NCBI GenBank assembly: GCA_002825465.1
Contig: PJER01000002.1
Coordinates: forward strand, 178,306-242,305
DNA: 64,000 nucleotides
From: Candidatus Thorarchaeota archaeon MP8T_1
Lineage (GTDB): Archaea; Asgardarchaeota; Thorarchaeia; Thorarchaeales; Thorarchaeaceae
Direction of reading: 5' to 3'
The translations under genes were made by a program, and so were the position numbers. The notes beneath the pieces were generated by a model. It saw nothing but the letters and a program-made list of their open reading frames with translations, ran no database searches and was not told where the DNA came from. Shown piece after piece: positions 1-8,328 of the stretch. Every line of letters starts with the position of its first letter. Position 1 is the stretch's first letter.

Positions 1-359
1 AAGGAATTGGGTCTGCAGATGTCATCTTAGTCCCACTGGAAGATGGTGATCGAACCGAAGCACTCAAAGCGATTGGGAAGTATGTAATTACTATCGATCT
101 TAACCCTATGAGCCGGACAGCAGTCTATTCTGATGTTACAATTGTTGATAATATTGTTAGATGTATGCCGTTAATGGTCGAATATGCTCGAGAGCTAAAA
201 GATGTTCCATTTGACGAGTTACTGAAGATTGTAGAAACCTTCGATAATGAAAAGAATCTTTCTGATTCAATGAAATTGATGAGGGATAGATTAGAGAGAT
301 TATCAAAGAATATTGAGCCTCTTCGTGAAAAGAAAAAGGTTGGAGTAGAGACTGTATGA
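1..359 (+). CDS. 4-phosphopantoate--beta-alanine ligase (archaeal phosphopantothenate synthetase), C-terminal part
   Basis: The reading frame is open from base 3 and the 5' end lies outside the window. An ATG at 108 lies inside the frame but is not the true start, because upstream codons encode the family-typical stretch VPLEDGDRTEAL followed by IDLNPMSRTA. Archaeal phosphopantothenate synthetase joins 4-phosphopantoate to beta-alanine with ATP in the archaeal CoA route. The stop codon overlaps the start of panE by four bases (ATGA), so the two are probably translationally coupled. The partner pantoate kinase would be expected upstream, outside the window. Assignment rests on recognised C-terminal motifs only. 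Confidence 0.8.
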   Translation, partial: GIGSADVILVPLEDGDRTEALKAIGKYVITIDLNPMSRTAVYSDVTIVDNIVRCMPLMVEYARELKDVPFDELLKIVETFDNEKNLSDSMKLMRDRLERLSKNIEPLREKKKVGVETV

Positions 360-1345
360 AGATAGTAGTCTTAGGATCTGGAGCTATTGGAAGCTTATAC
401 GGAGCTTTTCTCAGTATATTAGATGAGAATGAAGTGATTCTTGTTGGTAGAAACCCTCATGTTGCAGCTATCCGAGAAAAGGGACTTCTAATCCAAGGTA
501 TCATGGGAGAACGGAAATTCAATCTCAATGCTGTTGAAGATGCATCCGAGATTGACAAGGCAGACCTCATCCTCCTGACAACCAAGACTTATGACACAAT
601 ATCTGCCATAAAAACTGCGAAACATCTAGTTACCAATGGGGCATATGTTCTTCTAATCCAAAATGGCTTAGGAACTGAAGAGCAGGTTGCAAATGAATTA
701 GATTCAACCAGAGTTCTTCGAGCTACTACGTGTATGGGCGCAATTAGAGTGGAACCTGGTGTTGTGGAAGCAACAGGTTGCGGACTTACTGAGATTGGTT
801 CTCGTTTTCCTGAAAATTACGATTATGTCCTAGAATTGGCGGAGATGCTCAGAAGATGTGGATTTGATGTCCGCGCCAGTGATAATATAGAAGGAGTCGT
901 CTGGACTAAAACATTAGTCAACTGTGGTATCAATCCTGTTGGCGCACTCACCGGTTTCAAGAATGGCGAGGTCTACAGAGATCCTCAATTACGTAGGCTT
1001 GTTATTCGCCTTGTTGAGGAAGCAGTCGCTATAGTAGAAGCTCTTGGTATTGAATTAACTACAGAGGATCCAGTACGATATGCTCTGGGAACAGCAAAAG
1101 CTACTGGTGACAATATCAACTCGATGCTTCAAGATGTTCTCGCTGGTAAAAGAACTGAGATCGATTCCATAACAGGAGAAATCATTCGACTTGGAAAAGA
1201 GCTTGGTATTGAGACCCCCTCCAATGAATCTGTCTATGCTCTTGTAAAAGCTATTGAATCAAAGTACTTGGAAGATGTTGATGCAGTGACGGAAATCAAA
1301 CCATTAAAAGTTAAAGAATTGGTCGATACACTCACTACATCCTAA
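356..1345 (+). CDS. panE: 2-dehydropantoate 2-reductase (ketopantoate reductase)
   Basis: This 329-residue protein reduces ketopantoate to pantoate with NAD(P)H, a step of pantothenate and CoA synthesis. It opens with a Rossmann nucleotide loop (GSGAIGSLYG, residues 7-16), followed by the family-typical LTTKTYDT and IQNGLGTEEQ segments of the N-terminal domain. The C-terminal helical domain carries the WTKTLVNCGINPVGALTG block and the later NINSMLQDVLAGKRTEID motif with active-site-type residues. Length is normal for the family. It overlaps the preceding phosphopantothenate synthetase by four bases, giving a CoA-biosynthesis pair. The 3' end overlaps the convergent metallo-beta-lactamase gene by about ten bases. 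Confidence 0.92.
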   Translation: MKIVVLGSGAIGSLYGAFLSILDENEVILVGRNPHVAAIREKGLLIQGIMGERKFNLNAVEDASEIDKADLILLTTKTYDTISAIKTAKHLVTNGAYVLLIQNGLGTEEQVANELDSTRVLRATTCMGAIRVEPGVVEATGCGLTEIGSRFPENYDYVLELAEMLRRCGFDVRASDNIEGVVWTKTLVNCGINPVGALTGFKNGEVYRDPQLRRLVIRLVEEAVAIVEALGIELTTEDPVRYALGTAKATGDNINSMLQDVLAGKRTEIDSITGEIIRLGKELGIETPSNESVYALVKAIESKYLEDVDAVTEIKPLKVKELVDTLTTS

Positions 1346-2024
1346 ACAAAGACTTTGCCATCTGATATGATGCATGAGCTGACTTCTTTGCATTGAACTT
1401 CATAGCATTCATGTGACCTGGAAGTCCTATCTCAAATTCCATTTCAGTGATTCTTCTTAGGGACTCTACGAGTGTTCGCTCATCTCCGGTTGGAAAGTCT
1501 GTTCTCCCAAAACTACCTCCTGGAAATAGAGTGTCTCCAGTGATGAGTATTCCAGTATCAAGAATCATTAGGCAGATGCTACCGAGTGAATGTCCTGGTG
1601 TGTGGTATACTTCTAGTTTGATATCTTCAAATTCAAGGATAGTTCCTTCTTCAAGGACGCCTTCAATCTTTAATGGTGGAAGATCAACACCAAATGTAGC
1701 AGCAAGTGTTTGTCGCATATCTCCATTATTGATTGGTTCTGCTTCTGCTTTGTGAAGGTAGATCTTGGGATTTACTTCTTCTACAATAGGAATGACACCA
1801 CCAATGTGGTCGATATGGCTATGTGTCAGGATGATGTCAGTAATCTGTGAAATTGAGGAACCAAGAGTCTGCAATTGTTTATCTAATGCGTGATGATTCA
1901 ATCCTGTTCCAGTATCTATCAGAACATGACAATCTCCAGATTTAATGAATGTAATATTGGAGTCCATTGATCTGCTCACAAGGAAGTAAATTGAATCTAC
2001 AATCATATCAAACACGATTATCAC
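1335..2024 (-). CDS. Metallo-beta-lactamase fold hydrolase
   Basis: A 229-residue MBL-fold protein with the dinuclear metal motif THSHIDHIGG, the third-His segment YHTPGHSLGS, the bridging Asp in GILITGDTLFPGG and a final GLPGHMNA His. This layout is that of glyoxalase II-like and related hydrolases; the substrate cannot be told from sequence. The GTG start overlaps the TGA stop of the upstream class V aminotransferase (GTGA), so both are probably made from one mRNA and may act on related sulfur or acyl compounds. Another Met lies at residue 7, so the exact start is uncertain. The 3' end converges on panE. Confidence 0.88.
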   Translation of the reverse strand: MIIVFDMIVDSIYFLVSRSMDSNITFIKSGDCHVLIDTGTGLNHHALDKQLQTLGSSISQITDIILTHSHIDHIGGVIPIVEEVNPKIYLHKAEAEPINNGDMRQTLAATFGVDLPPLKIEGVLEEGTILEFEDIKLEVYHTPGHSLGSICLMILDTGILITGDTLFPGGSFGRTDFPTGDERTLVESLRRITEMEFEIGLPGHMNAMKFNAKKSAHASYQMAKSLFRM

Positions 2025-3145
2025 CGGAAATTCTCAAGAAGTACATCCACTTCTTCAATTGTGTTATAGAAGTGAGGTGACACTCTAAGTCTTCCGTTAC
2101 GAACAGAACAATGAATGTTCTTCTCATGTAACTTCTCATTTAGTTGCTCTACATCTGATGGTTTGCATGATACGGTTGCTGAATTGTTTTGTGCGCCAAA
2201 CTCGTAATATGGAATATCCATCTCATACAATCTTTTACGTAGGTAATTGGCGACTTCCAATGCTGCTCTTTCTCTATCTTTCGCCGGAATCTGGAGGAGA
2301 ACCTTGAGTGATTCTAAGAATCCGACATATGAAATCATTGCAGGGGATCCAACCTGAAATTTTCTAGCATCATGAAGAGGCGCTCGGTCAAAATATCCAA
2401 ACTCTTGCAGTTGTTCGACACCCCACCATCCGAGATATCTTGGATGTACTTTATCCATCACATTTTCTCCAACATAGACAAATCCAGCACCTATCGGTCC
2501 AAGTAGCCATTTAGCTGCCTGTGCAGTGGCAAAATCGACATTTAATTTTGAGAGGTCCGTATCGAAACAGCCCGCAGCTTGAATGATATCGACCGAGAGA
2601 TATGCACCATTCTCATGAGTCACTTTTTCCAATGCAGGTAAATCAATACGATATCCACTTCCAAATTGAATTTGACTTACTGCAACAACCCGAGTGTGTT
2701 CATCTATAGCTTCAGCAAAGCGTTCTACAGGTACGCTACCGTCTTTAGATTTAACTACCCTTAATTCCACTCCGTAGAGTTTCTTCACATTTTGCCATGG
2801 AACGTAATTTGCCGGGAATTCCAAGTCGCATAGAACGATGTTTGCTCCTTCAGGGTATTCAATACTGTGCGCGAATGAATTGATACCTTCGCTAGTGCTT
2901 GGAACTAGAGCATATTGGCTATAATCCCCTCCAAGAAGTTGAGCTAGATTTACTCTGATTGTTTTAATGTTATCAAGCGTTTCTTTGAAGGAACCTAATG
3001 CTTCTACTTTTTTATCCAAGTATTCTTTCATTGCATTTACGGTAGTGATAGGCGGGATTCCTGTAGATGCATTATTAAGATAGGTCATATCTCTGAGTGT
3101 TGGCCACATCTCTGAGATGAAACTCGGGTCTATAATAGGGCTCAT
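2021..3145 (-). CDS. Class V aminotransferase (cysteine desulfurase / isopenicillin epimerase-like)
   Basis: A 374-residue fold-type I PLP enzyme of the class V group. The segment around SVDIIQAAGCFDTDLS gives the PLP-binding Asp, and AAKWLLGPIGAGF carries the Schiff-base lysine in the usual K-W-L-x-G-P context. The N-terminus (YLNNASTGIPP) is the standard substrate-loop start. There is no obvious cysteine-loop to prove a desulfurase, so kynureninase-like, epimerase-like or desulfurase activity all remain possible. It is the first gene of a two-gene operon with the overlapping MBL-fold hydrolase. The divergent neighbour is the MglA-like GTPase. Confidence 0.85.
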   Translation of the reverse strand: MSPIIDPSFISEMWPTLRDMTYLNNASTGIPPITTVNAMKEYLDKKVEALGSFKETLDNIKTIRVNLAQLLGGDYSQYALVPSTSEGINSFAHSIEYPEGANIVLCDLEFPANYVPWQNVKKLYGVELRVVKSKDGSVPVERFAEAIDEHTRVVAVSQIQFGSGYRIDLPALEKVTHENGAYLSVDIIQAAGCFDTDLSKLNVDFATAQAAKWLLGPIGAGFVYVGENVMDKVHPRYLGWWGVEQLQEFGYFDRAPLHDARKFQVGSPAMISYVGFLESLKVLLQIPAKDRERAALEVANYLRKRLYEMDIPYYEFGAQNNSATVSCKPSDVEQLNEKLHEKNIHCSVRNGRLRVSPHFYNTIEEVDVLLENFR

Positions 3146-3251
3146 GACTCTCCCAACTGAGGTAAGTTATAGATAAAGTTCTTGGCGGATTAAATCTAGC
3201 GAAGATTTAAGACTAGTATATGCATCGTAAATTCTGGAGCGCGGTCTATAG

Positions 3252-4106
3252 GTGTTCAGGAGGCTAAAACGCCGGCCAAAAAAGGAACCGGATGAAGAAT
3301 CATCAATTGGAAAAGACATAGATGAAGTAAGGCCTACTAAAACTGAACCTGATGTTTCTACAACTGTAGAACCAGAACCTGAAAAGACTCCCTTTGCGAA
3401 ACTCTCTACAGAGAAATCCACGCCTACACCAACTCGATTTGTTCCTCCTTCCAAAGTGGATCTAGATGAAGAACAGACTGCAATACTTGCGAGAAGAGCC
3501 AAAATTTCCCCACAAACTGCTGCAGAAATCGTTCCTGGTAAAGTTTTGAAGCGTGATGAAGAGGGTAGGGTCCACATCAAGATTGTCTTTTATGGTCCAT
3601 CCCTCTCCGGTAAAACTACAGCTTTACGTTGGTTGTTTGGAAACATCCGATCATTGTCAAAAGGGAAACTAGTTGAGATTTCCGATGAATTAGGTCGTAC
3701 AACATTTTTCGATTTTGTGCCAGTGACTGCAAGTGAGAATATGGTATTTGATGTCTTCACAGTAGCAGGACAACGTCGGCATGCTAGCAGTAGAATCAAA
3801 GTGCTTAGAGATTGTGATGGTCTCATCTTCATGGCTGACTCCACACCTGAGCAAATGAATGAGAACCTTGCTTCAATTCAGGAGCTTCGTATTGCTCTCG
3901 GAACTGATCGAATGGCTACGTTACCGATAGTTGTGTCTCTAAATAAGAGAGATCTTCCCAACGCGTTACCTGTTGACTATATGGTTCAGATGCTAGATTT
4001 GGAAGGATACCCTGTCTTTGCTACTATTGCAACCGAGGGGAAGAATCTTCTAAGAATGTTCCAACGAGTCCTTCGAGATTCACTGATATTCAAAATTGGT
4101 ATCTGA
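3252..4106 (+). CDS. MglA-like small GTPase with long N-terminal extension
   Basis: A 284-residue protein. Residues 1-105 are low-complexity, rich in Lys, Glu, Pro and Thr. The GTPase domain follows: P-loop GPSLSGKT (115-122), a TTFFDFVPV switch segment as in MglA, VAGQ (171-174) in place of the usual DxxGQ, and NKRD (231-234) for guanine recognition. MglA-type GTPases act as polarity and membrane switches, often with Roadblock partners; a Roadblock protein lies at 59.8 kb. The GTG start at 3252 is uncertain: no strong ribosome-binding site is seen, and the extension might begin elsewhere. The Asp of the G3 motif is absent, as is usual for MglA. Its stop directly abuts the convergent creatininase gene. 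Confidence 0.85.
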   Translation: MFRRLKRRPKKEPDEESSIGKDIDEVRPTKTEPDVSTTVEPEPEKTPFAKLSTEKSTPTPTRFVPPSKVDLDEEQTAILARRAKISPQTAAEIVPGKVLKRDEEGRVHIKIVFYGPSLSGKTTALRWLFGNIRSLSKGKLVEISDELGRTTFFDFVPVTASENMVFDVFTVAGQRRHASSRIKVLRDCDGLIFMADSTPEQMNENLASIQELRIALGTDRMATLPIVVSLNKRDLPNALPVDYMVQMLDLEGYPVFATIATEGKNLLRMFQRVLRDSLIFKIGI

Positions 4107-4841
4107 TTATTCCCGAGAGATTGGTAACTCATGTCTTTCAAGCTGCTTGATTAATGCAATTAGTTCTTCTTCAGCCTGTTCCATGATCAATTTGCCTTTC
4201 TCTTCTGATGCTTTTCTTGGATCCCCATACATTGCTGATGGAAGTAGCTGTTCTCTATAGCTACCTGAGATGATTTCATACTTTGTTACTACTCTGGATG
4301 AGACCGCCTTTGGCATATCAACAAGATCTGGTCGTACTGCTAGGACCTCTGAGGTCTCATCTTCAGCTGCATGTCCTCCTGGTGTTTCCTCAACTAGTTC
4401 TCGAGCACTCTTTGCAAGGTCTCTCCACCAATTTACTATAATAACAACTCGTTGTTCTTTTTCAGTTGCTTCTTTAGCTGCTAATTTCAGTGCTGGTACA
4501 TTTCCTCCATGTCCATTCAATACTACCAAGTATCGAAATCGATTTTTGAAAATTCCCTTCATCACTGAAGTATAAAAATCAGCTAAAACTTTTGACTCGA
4601 CAGAGACCGTTCCCAAGAAGTTATTGAAATCCCAACTATCTCCGAATGGTATCGTTGGCAAGACTAATGCATTTGTCTTTTCAGCAATCTTCTTCGCAAG
4701 ATATGTTGGAAGAATCGTATCGGTCCCCAGAGGTAAATGACTACCATGAGCTTCTAAAGCTCCAGTAACCATGACCACAACCTCGAATTTTGCAGCTGCT
4801 TGTTCGATACCCTTGTATGTGAACTCCGACCAAAATGGCAT
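4107..4841 (-). CDS. Creatininase-family metal-dependent amidohydrolase
   Basis: About 244 residues from the preferred ATG at 4841 (an in-frame start at 4865 adds eight residues that do not look like the family). Metal-ligand motifs of the creatininase/ArfB family are present: GALEAHGSHLPLGTD near the N-terminus, NGHGGN in the middle and GGHAAEDETS towards the end. Characterised members hydrolyse creatinine, a formamide in archaeal riboflavin/F420 synthesis (ArfB), or modify peptide cofactors. A role in F420/flavin biosynthesis is attractive because cofE is also present in this window, but nothing in the sequence separates ArfB from the other subfamilies. The gene is monocistronic, convergent with the MglA-like GTPase. 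Confidence 0.85.
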   Translation of the reverse strand: MPFWSEFTYKGIEQAAAKFEVVVMVTGALEAHGSHLPLGTDTILPTYLAKKIAEKTNALVLPTIPFGDSWDFNNFLGTVSVESKVLADFYTSVMKGIFKNRFRYLVVLNGHGGNVPALKLAAKEATEKEQRVVIIVNWWRDLAKSARELVEETPGGHAAEDETSEVLAVRPDLVDMPKAVSSRVVTKYEIISGSYREQLLPSAMYGDPRKASEEKGKLIMEQAEEELIALIKQLERHELPISRE

Positions 4842-4951
4842 TTTATGTCGTTGCAGGCATAGCACAGTCTCTAATAAAGAAGGTGTAAGGAGTCAACCGA
4901 AAAGATGAAAAACCGCTGTGATAGTTCCCCGCTTCAGTGCAATGTGCACAT

Positions 4952-5027
4952 AGCCCCGTGGTGTAGCGGTCCAGCATCGGTGGTTCTGGCCCACCGGACC
5001 TAGGTTCGAGTCCTGGCGGGGCTACCA
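4952..5027 (+). tRNA. tRNA-Gln (anticodon CTG), CCA encoded
   Basis: A cloverleaf folds by hand. The acceptor stem is 4952-4958 with 5017-5023 (7 bp). The D-arm spans 4961-4977. The anticodon stem is 4979-4983 with 4991-4995 (5 bp) around loop TTCTGGC (4984-4990), which places CTG at 4986-4988 after U33. The T-arm is 5000-5004 with 5012-5016 around TTCGAGT. The discriminator A is at 5024, and CCA is encoded at 5025-5027. No intron is seen. A T-run follows immediately (5029-5034), suitable as a terminator. Confidence 0.93.
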
Positions 5028-5543
5028 CTTTTTATCTATAGTAAATTACCTCTCAATTTCCGGACAATCGCCCATTTTTTGAATGGTTTGCTCCCATAAT
5101 CCATTGCATGCTCATCACACATAACACTCTGCAATATCTCTTCATAGTTGGTAAGGCAAAATAATGTGAGCATTTACTCAAAAATGGCTCTTTTTCCAGT
5201 GGTTGTAAGGGTAAGTCCGATTTTTTGGAGTAAATTTAGAAATTAAGACGAGTTGGTAGGTTTATGCTGGTACATATCAATTTATAAGGCAAGTTGTTCA
5301 ATTCTAGGTTGGAGAACAGAATCGTCTATTAGGCTCATTCTGAGTTTCCTGTTACTGAGTCTGCGTCCTCCCGGCGGAGAATTACAGGGGCGATTCATCT
5401 CCATTCTTTCCTTCTTTCATGATTTCTCATATCAGAGAGAATAGAGCTAGGTTTCTCTACTATCACTATTGCAATCCTCTCATCATGTATGGTTATATAT
5501 CTGAAAACACACCAATTTCGAACTGTACATAGGAGATTATGCC
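5028..5543. other. Intergenic region (516 bp); possible short transcript, otherwise nothing recognised
   Basis: No convincing coding sequence. A 63-codon frame at 5253-5444 lacks a ribosome-binding site and resembles no family I know. A TATA-like TTTATAA at 5281-5287 is followed about 25-30 bases later by a more GC-rich stretch. That stretch holds small hairpins, for example GGAGA/TCTCC within about 5375-5402, and then pyrimidine-rich DNA. A short non-coding RNA is possible but weakly supported. The extreme 3' part carries the ribosome-binding site of the carboxypeptidase gene (AGGAG at 5531-5535). Confidence 0.3.
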
Positions 5544-7229
5544 TTGTATCGAAAGGAAACATCGAATTCTATTCTTCTACTCATTTTGATAGCATCAATG
5601 GTGCTGTCACTCTTCTTTACTCCAACAATAGTAGAAGCAGCTAATCCATTGATTGCCCCTATAACTACACCCTCTGTTAATCGAACTTGGGACAATGTTT
5701 CTCTCCTCTACCCTGACCAATATCACAACAACTCAATGTTAATGGAGGAGATTTCCATTGTCCAAGATTCTGCACCAGATGTTGTGGACATTGAAGTTAT
5801 TGGCGAGAGTTGGTATAACGAAGAAATTGTGAGCATACGAATAACAAATGAGAATAGTCGTCAACAGAAAGCCAAGACCCTAGTTGTTGCCCATCATCAT
5901 GGAAGAGAGAAAGTTACGGTTGAGATTGCAATTCGTTTTATTTTCTGGTTGGTGAATGGGTATGGTACTGATGATAGGATAACTGATTTTGTAGATTATC
6001 AGGAGATCTATATTATACCGACATTGAATCCTGACGCTTTGAATTATATCTATGAAACCGGAAGTCCTTTCTTGAGGAAGAATATGCATCCCTTTGACGA
6101 TGATGGCGACGGTCTCTTTGATGAGGATGACCGAGAGGACATGAATGATGACGGGATTATCTCTCTCTATGAAGTGTATGAAAAAGATGGCTTTGGCGGT
6201 CTAAATTGGTTGTATGATTATTATGAGGGATACGACAATGATGGTGATGGTTTGGTTAACGAGGATGTCGTTGGATTGGTGGATCTGAATCGGAACTATA
6301 ATGCATATTGGTCAATTGGGAGTGGAGCATTAGTTGACCCGATGAATCAACAATTTGCTGGTTTCTATCCATTTTCAGAACCTGAGACTGAGGCATTTCG
6401 TGATTTTGCAATTCAACACAGATTTGCAATGTCATACTCACTCCATACAGGTGTAAATGCTACATATTTCCCAACAAATAGTACAGGCCAATATAATGAG
6501 GTTGACCTCTACAGTTTGATGTGGGAGGATCTTCAGGATATCTTACCTCCAAGTTATTTGACCAATCCATACTACAATCCAGTTGCAGAGTTGCATGGTG
6601 AATTAGCAACAACACCTGGTGGCTGGGATACATGGATGTATGATTCCAGAGATTGCCAAGTACCTATCTCTCTCGAGATTTATCAGAATGCAACAGGATT
6701 CTCTGAAGAGATGTATTTTGTAGCATTCGAAAACGAGACTCACGTGATTAAACAATGGAATAGTATGTTCGAATTATTCTCACCGTACGAGTCTGCAATC
6801 AATCCCCTATGGCTTGAACTCATCCCAACATTTGAGTACCTTCTTTTACAGACTCCTCAATTGGAAGTGAATCTAAACACAATATCGTTGGAGAACAATA
6901 CTATTACAGCAAATCTTACAGCATCAGTCCATAGTCCACGTATTTCGACTATTTATCCCGTTCAGATTCAACTTCTCGATGGGTTCGTTCTAGACGAAAT
7001 ATCAGCAATAGATGCTGATTCGACAGTAGTTGAAATTATCCATCTCGAATTTACTGATCTTGAACTATCAAGCAACACCCAATTTGAGGTCGGAAATGAG
7101 TTTTCAGGATATTATCGATTCGTCGTCTATTTCATTGTAGGTGTGAACTATGTGCCGCTTTTGTTTGGAGGAACAATAATTGCTGCATTTGCTGTAGTTG
7201 TCGTACTTGTGATCATTCGTCGACGATAG
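5544..7229 (+). CDS. Secreted, membrane-anchored M14 zinc carboxypeptidase with acidic calcium-loop-like insert
   Basis: A 561-residue extracellular protein. It has an N-terminal signal segment (residues 10-32), an M14 catalytic domain and a C-terminal transmembrane helix ending IIRRR. Zinc motif HGRE (119-122), DLNRNY (247-252), zinc His in SLHTG (301) and a late ISLEIY glutamate fit an M14 peptidase that removes C-terminal residues from peptides. The catalytic domain is interrupted at about 184-240 by DDDGDG and DNDGDG loops resembling EF-hand or dockerin calcium sites. The TTG start is chosen because AGGAG at 5531-5535 is properly spaced; a nearby ATG at 5539 is out of frame. Probable role: scavenging extracellular peptides. 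Confidence 0.87.
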   Translation: MYRKETSNSILLLILIASMVLSLFFTPTIVEAANPLIAPITTPSVNRTWDNVSLLYPDQYHNNSMLMEEISIVQDSAPDVVDIEVIGESWYNEEIVSIRITNENSRQQKAKTLVVAHHHGREKVTVEIAIRFIFWLVNGYGTDDRITDFVDYQEIYIIPTLNPDALNYIYETGSPFLRKNMHPFDDDGDGLFDEDDREDMNDDGIISLYEVYEKDGFGGLNWLYDYYEGYDNDGDGLVNEDVVGLVDLNRNYNAYWSIGSGALVDPMNQQFAGFYPFSEPETEAFRDFAIQHRFAMSYSLHTGVNATYFPTNSTGQYNEVDLYSLMWEDLQDILPPSYLTNPYYNPVAELHGELATTPGGWDTWMYDSRDCQVPISLEIYQNATGFSEEMYFVAFENETHVIKQWNSMFELFSPYESAINPLWLELIPTFEYLLLQTPQLEVNLNTISLENNTITANLTASVHSPRISTIYPVQIQLLDGFVLDEISAIDADSTVVEIIHLEFTDLELSSNTQFEVGNEFSGYYRFVVYFIVGVNYVPLLFGGTIIAAFAVVVVLVIIRRR

Positions 7230-7317
7230 CATTGAATTCATTATAGAGATATTTTCTTCCTAATGATAACAATCTTCATAACTTCGTTCAACCCACTAGA
7301 GTTGGAGCGTACCTCGT

Positions 7318-8097
7318 ATGGAACAAGTAGAACTGGGATGGAATGATTTCTGGGCTGAGATCTTCAGAGTGAAGCATAGGCGTACAATCCAGGGTATCCA
7401 GCACTATGATAAGATGGTAGTTGATTTCTGCATCCAAGTTCTTGGACTGAAGAAGGGTGATGAGCTTCTTGATATCGCATGTGGGGCTGGAGATCAATCT
7501 GTCGAATTCGCTAGATCAGGTCTTAACGTCACAGCATTTGATATCTCTGAACGTCTGATTGAATACGCTAGAGAATGTGCTAAGGACAATAACGTAACAG
7601 CGGACTTCTTTACTGGGGATATGTTGAAGATGTCCTTTGAGAACCAGTTCAAAGGAGCTGTACTCCTTAGTCATAGTTTTGGTTTCTTTGATCATGAAGA
7701 CAATAAGCAAGTGCTCAAAGATACGCATAAAGCACTAAAGAATAAGGGGTGCCTCTTACTTGATTTGATGAATCCATACAATATTCCCCGATTCCAAAAG
7801 ACCTGGACGCTCCTTGAAGGTGGATATCTCTTGAATGAACCTCATCTGCTTGATGCTCCTGCAGGAGTTCTTCGTGGTCGACCTGCAACTTTCATCGATG
7901 CAGAAAATGATAGAATAGTATTGATGGATGAAGATGCATTATCGAACAACGACATCCGGATGTACACTGCACTTGAGATTCGTGCAATGCTGGAAGATGT
8001 GGGATTCAAGAGGGTGGAATTCTATGGTCAGAATAAACTTCCGCGGATGCAGTACTCATCTGATTCAGAACGCATGGTTGTTCTTGCACATAAGTGA
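7318..8097 (+). CDS. Class I SAM-dependent methyltransferase
   Basis: A 259-residue Rossmann-like methyltransferase. Motif I is DIACGAGDQS, followed by the acidic loop AFDIS that binds the SAM ribose, and the motif IV region GAVLLSHSFGFFDHED. Small-molecule methyltransferases of the ubiE/Methyltransf_11 or Methyltransf_25 type have this layout. The substrate is unknown. The gene stands alone between the carboxypeptidase and EF-2. Confidence 0.85.
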   Translation: MEQVELGWNDFWAEIFRVKHRRTIQGIQHYDKMVVDFCIQVLGLKKGDELLDIACGAGDQSVEFARSGLNVTAFDISERLIEYARECAKDNNVTADFFTGDMLKMSFENQFKGAVLLSHSFGFFDHEDNKQVLKDTHKALKNKGCLLLDLMNPYNIPRFQKTWTLLEGGYLLNEPHLLDAPAGVLRGRPATFIDAENDRIVLMDEDALSNNDIRMYTALEIRAMLEDVGFKRVEFYGQNKLPRMQYSSDSERMVVLAHK

Positions 8098-8178
8098 TTC
8101 TTACTCACTGTCCACCTGTATTGACTACATTCATCCTTGAATGAGGAAAGAAACAAAAAATTAGTTCCACGACGAAAT

Positions 8179-8328
8179 ACTTTTAATCATCCGTACGCGA
8201 ATTCGCGCAAGCCACCGGTAAGGTTTCCGGTGACCCCAACGAGTTCTCTCGCGTATAATTTCAGTTGGGGAGATGCTATGATACAGATTTGCGAGGGGAC
8301 AAAGATATACTAACAAGGAGACAACCTC
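8179..8328 (+). promoter_or_regulatory. Hairpin-rich promoter/leader region of the EF-2 gene
   Basis: A TATA-like CTTTTAAT lies near 8180-8187. Three dyads follow in 75 bases: a perfect 12-base palindrome CGCGAATTCGCG (8196-8207), CACCGG/CCGGTG (8213-8218 and 8227-8232) and a perfect 7-bp pair CCCCAAC/GTTGGGG (8234-8240 and 8264-8270). Transcription from the TATA box should start near the palindrome, so the last two would lie in an untranslated leader of roughly 120 bases. The EF-2 ribosome-binding site AAGGAG is at 8314-8319. A regulatory leader or an independent small RNA are both possible; this is inference from symmetry only. Confidence 0.4.

Noticed and set aside
4984..4990. tRNA-Pro (TGG) reading of the tRNA anticodon loop
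   Set aside because: Placing U33 at 4985 makes the anticodon CTG (Gln). TGG would need a shifted loop, and the acceptor and D-arm sequence also fit Gln.
5253..5444. 63-codon frame in the intergenic region after the tRNA
   Set aside because: No ribosome-binding site, no recognisable domain, unusual composition; more likely non-coding.
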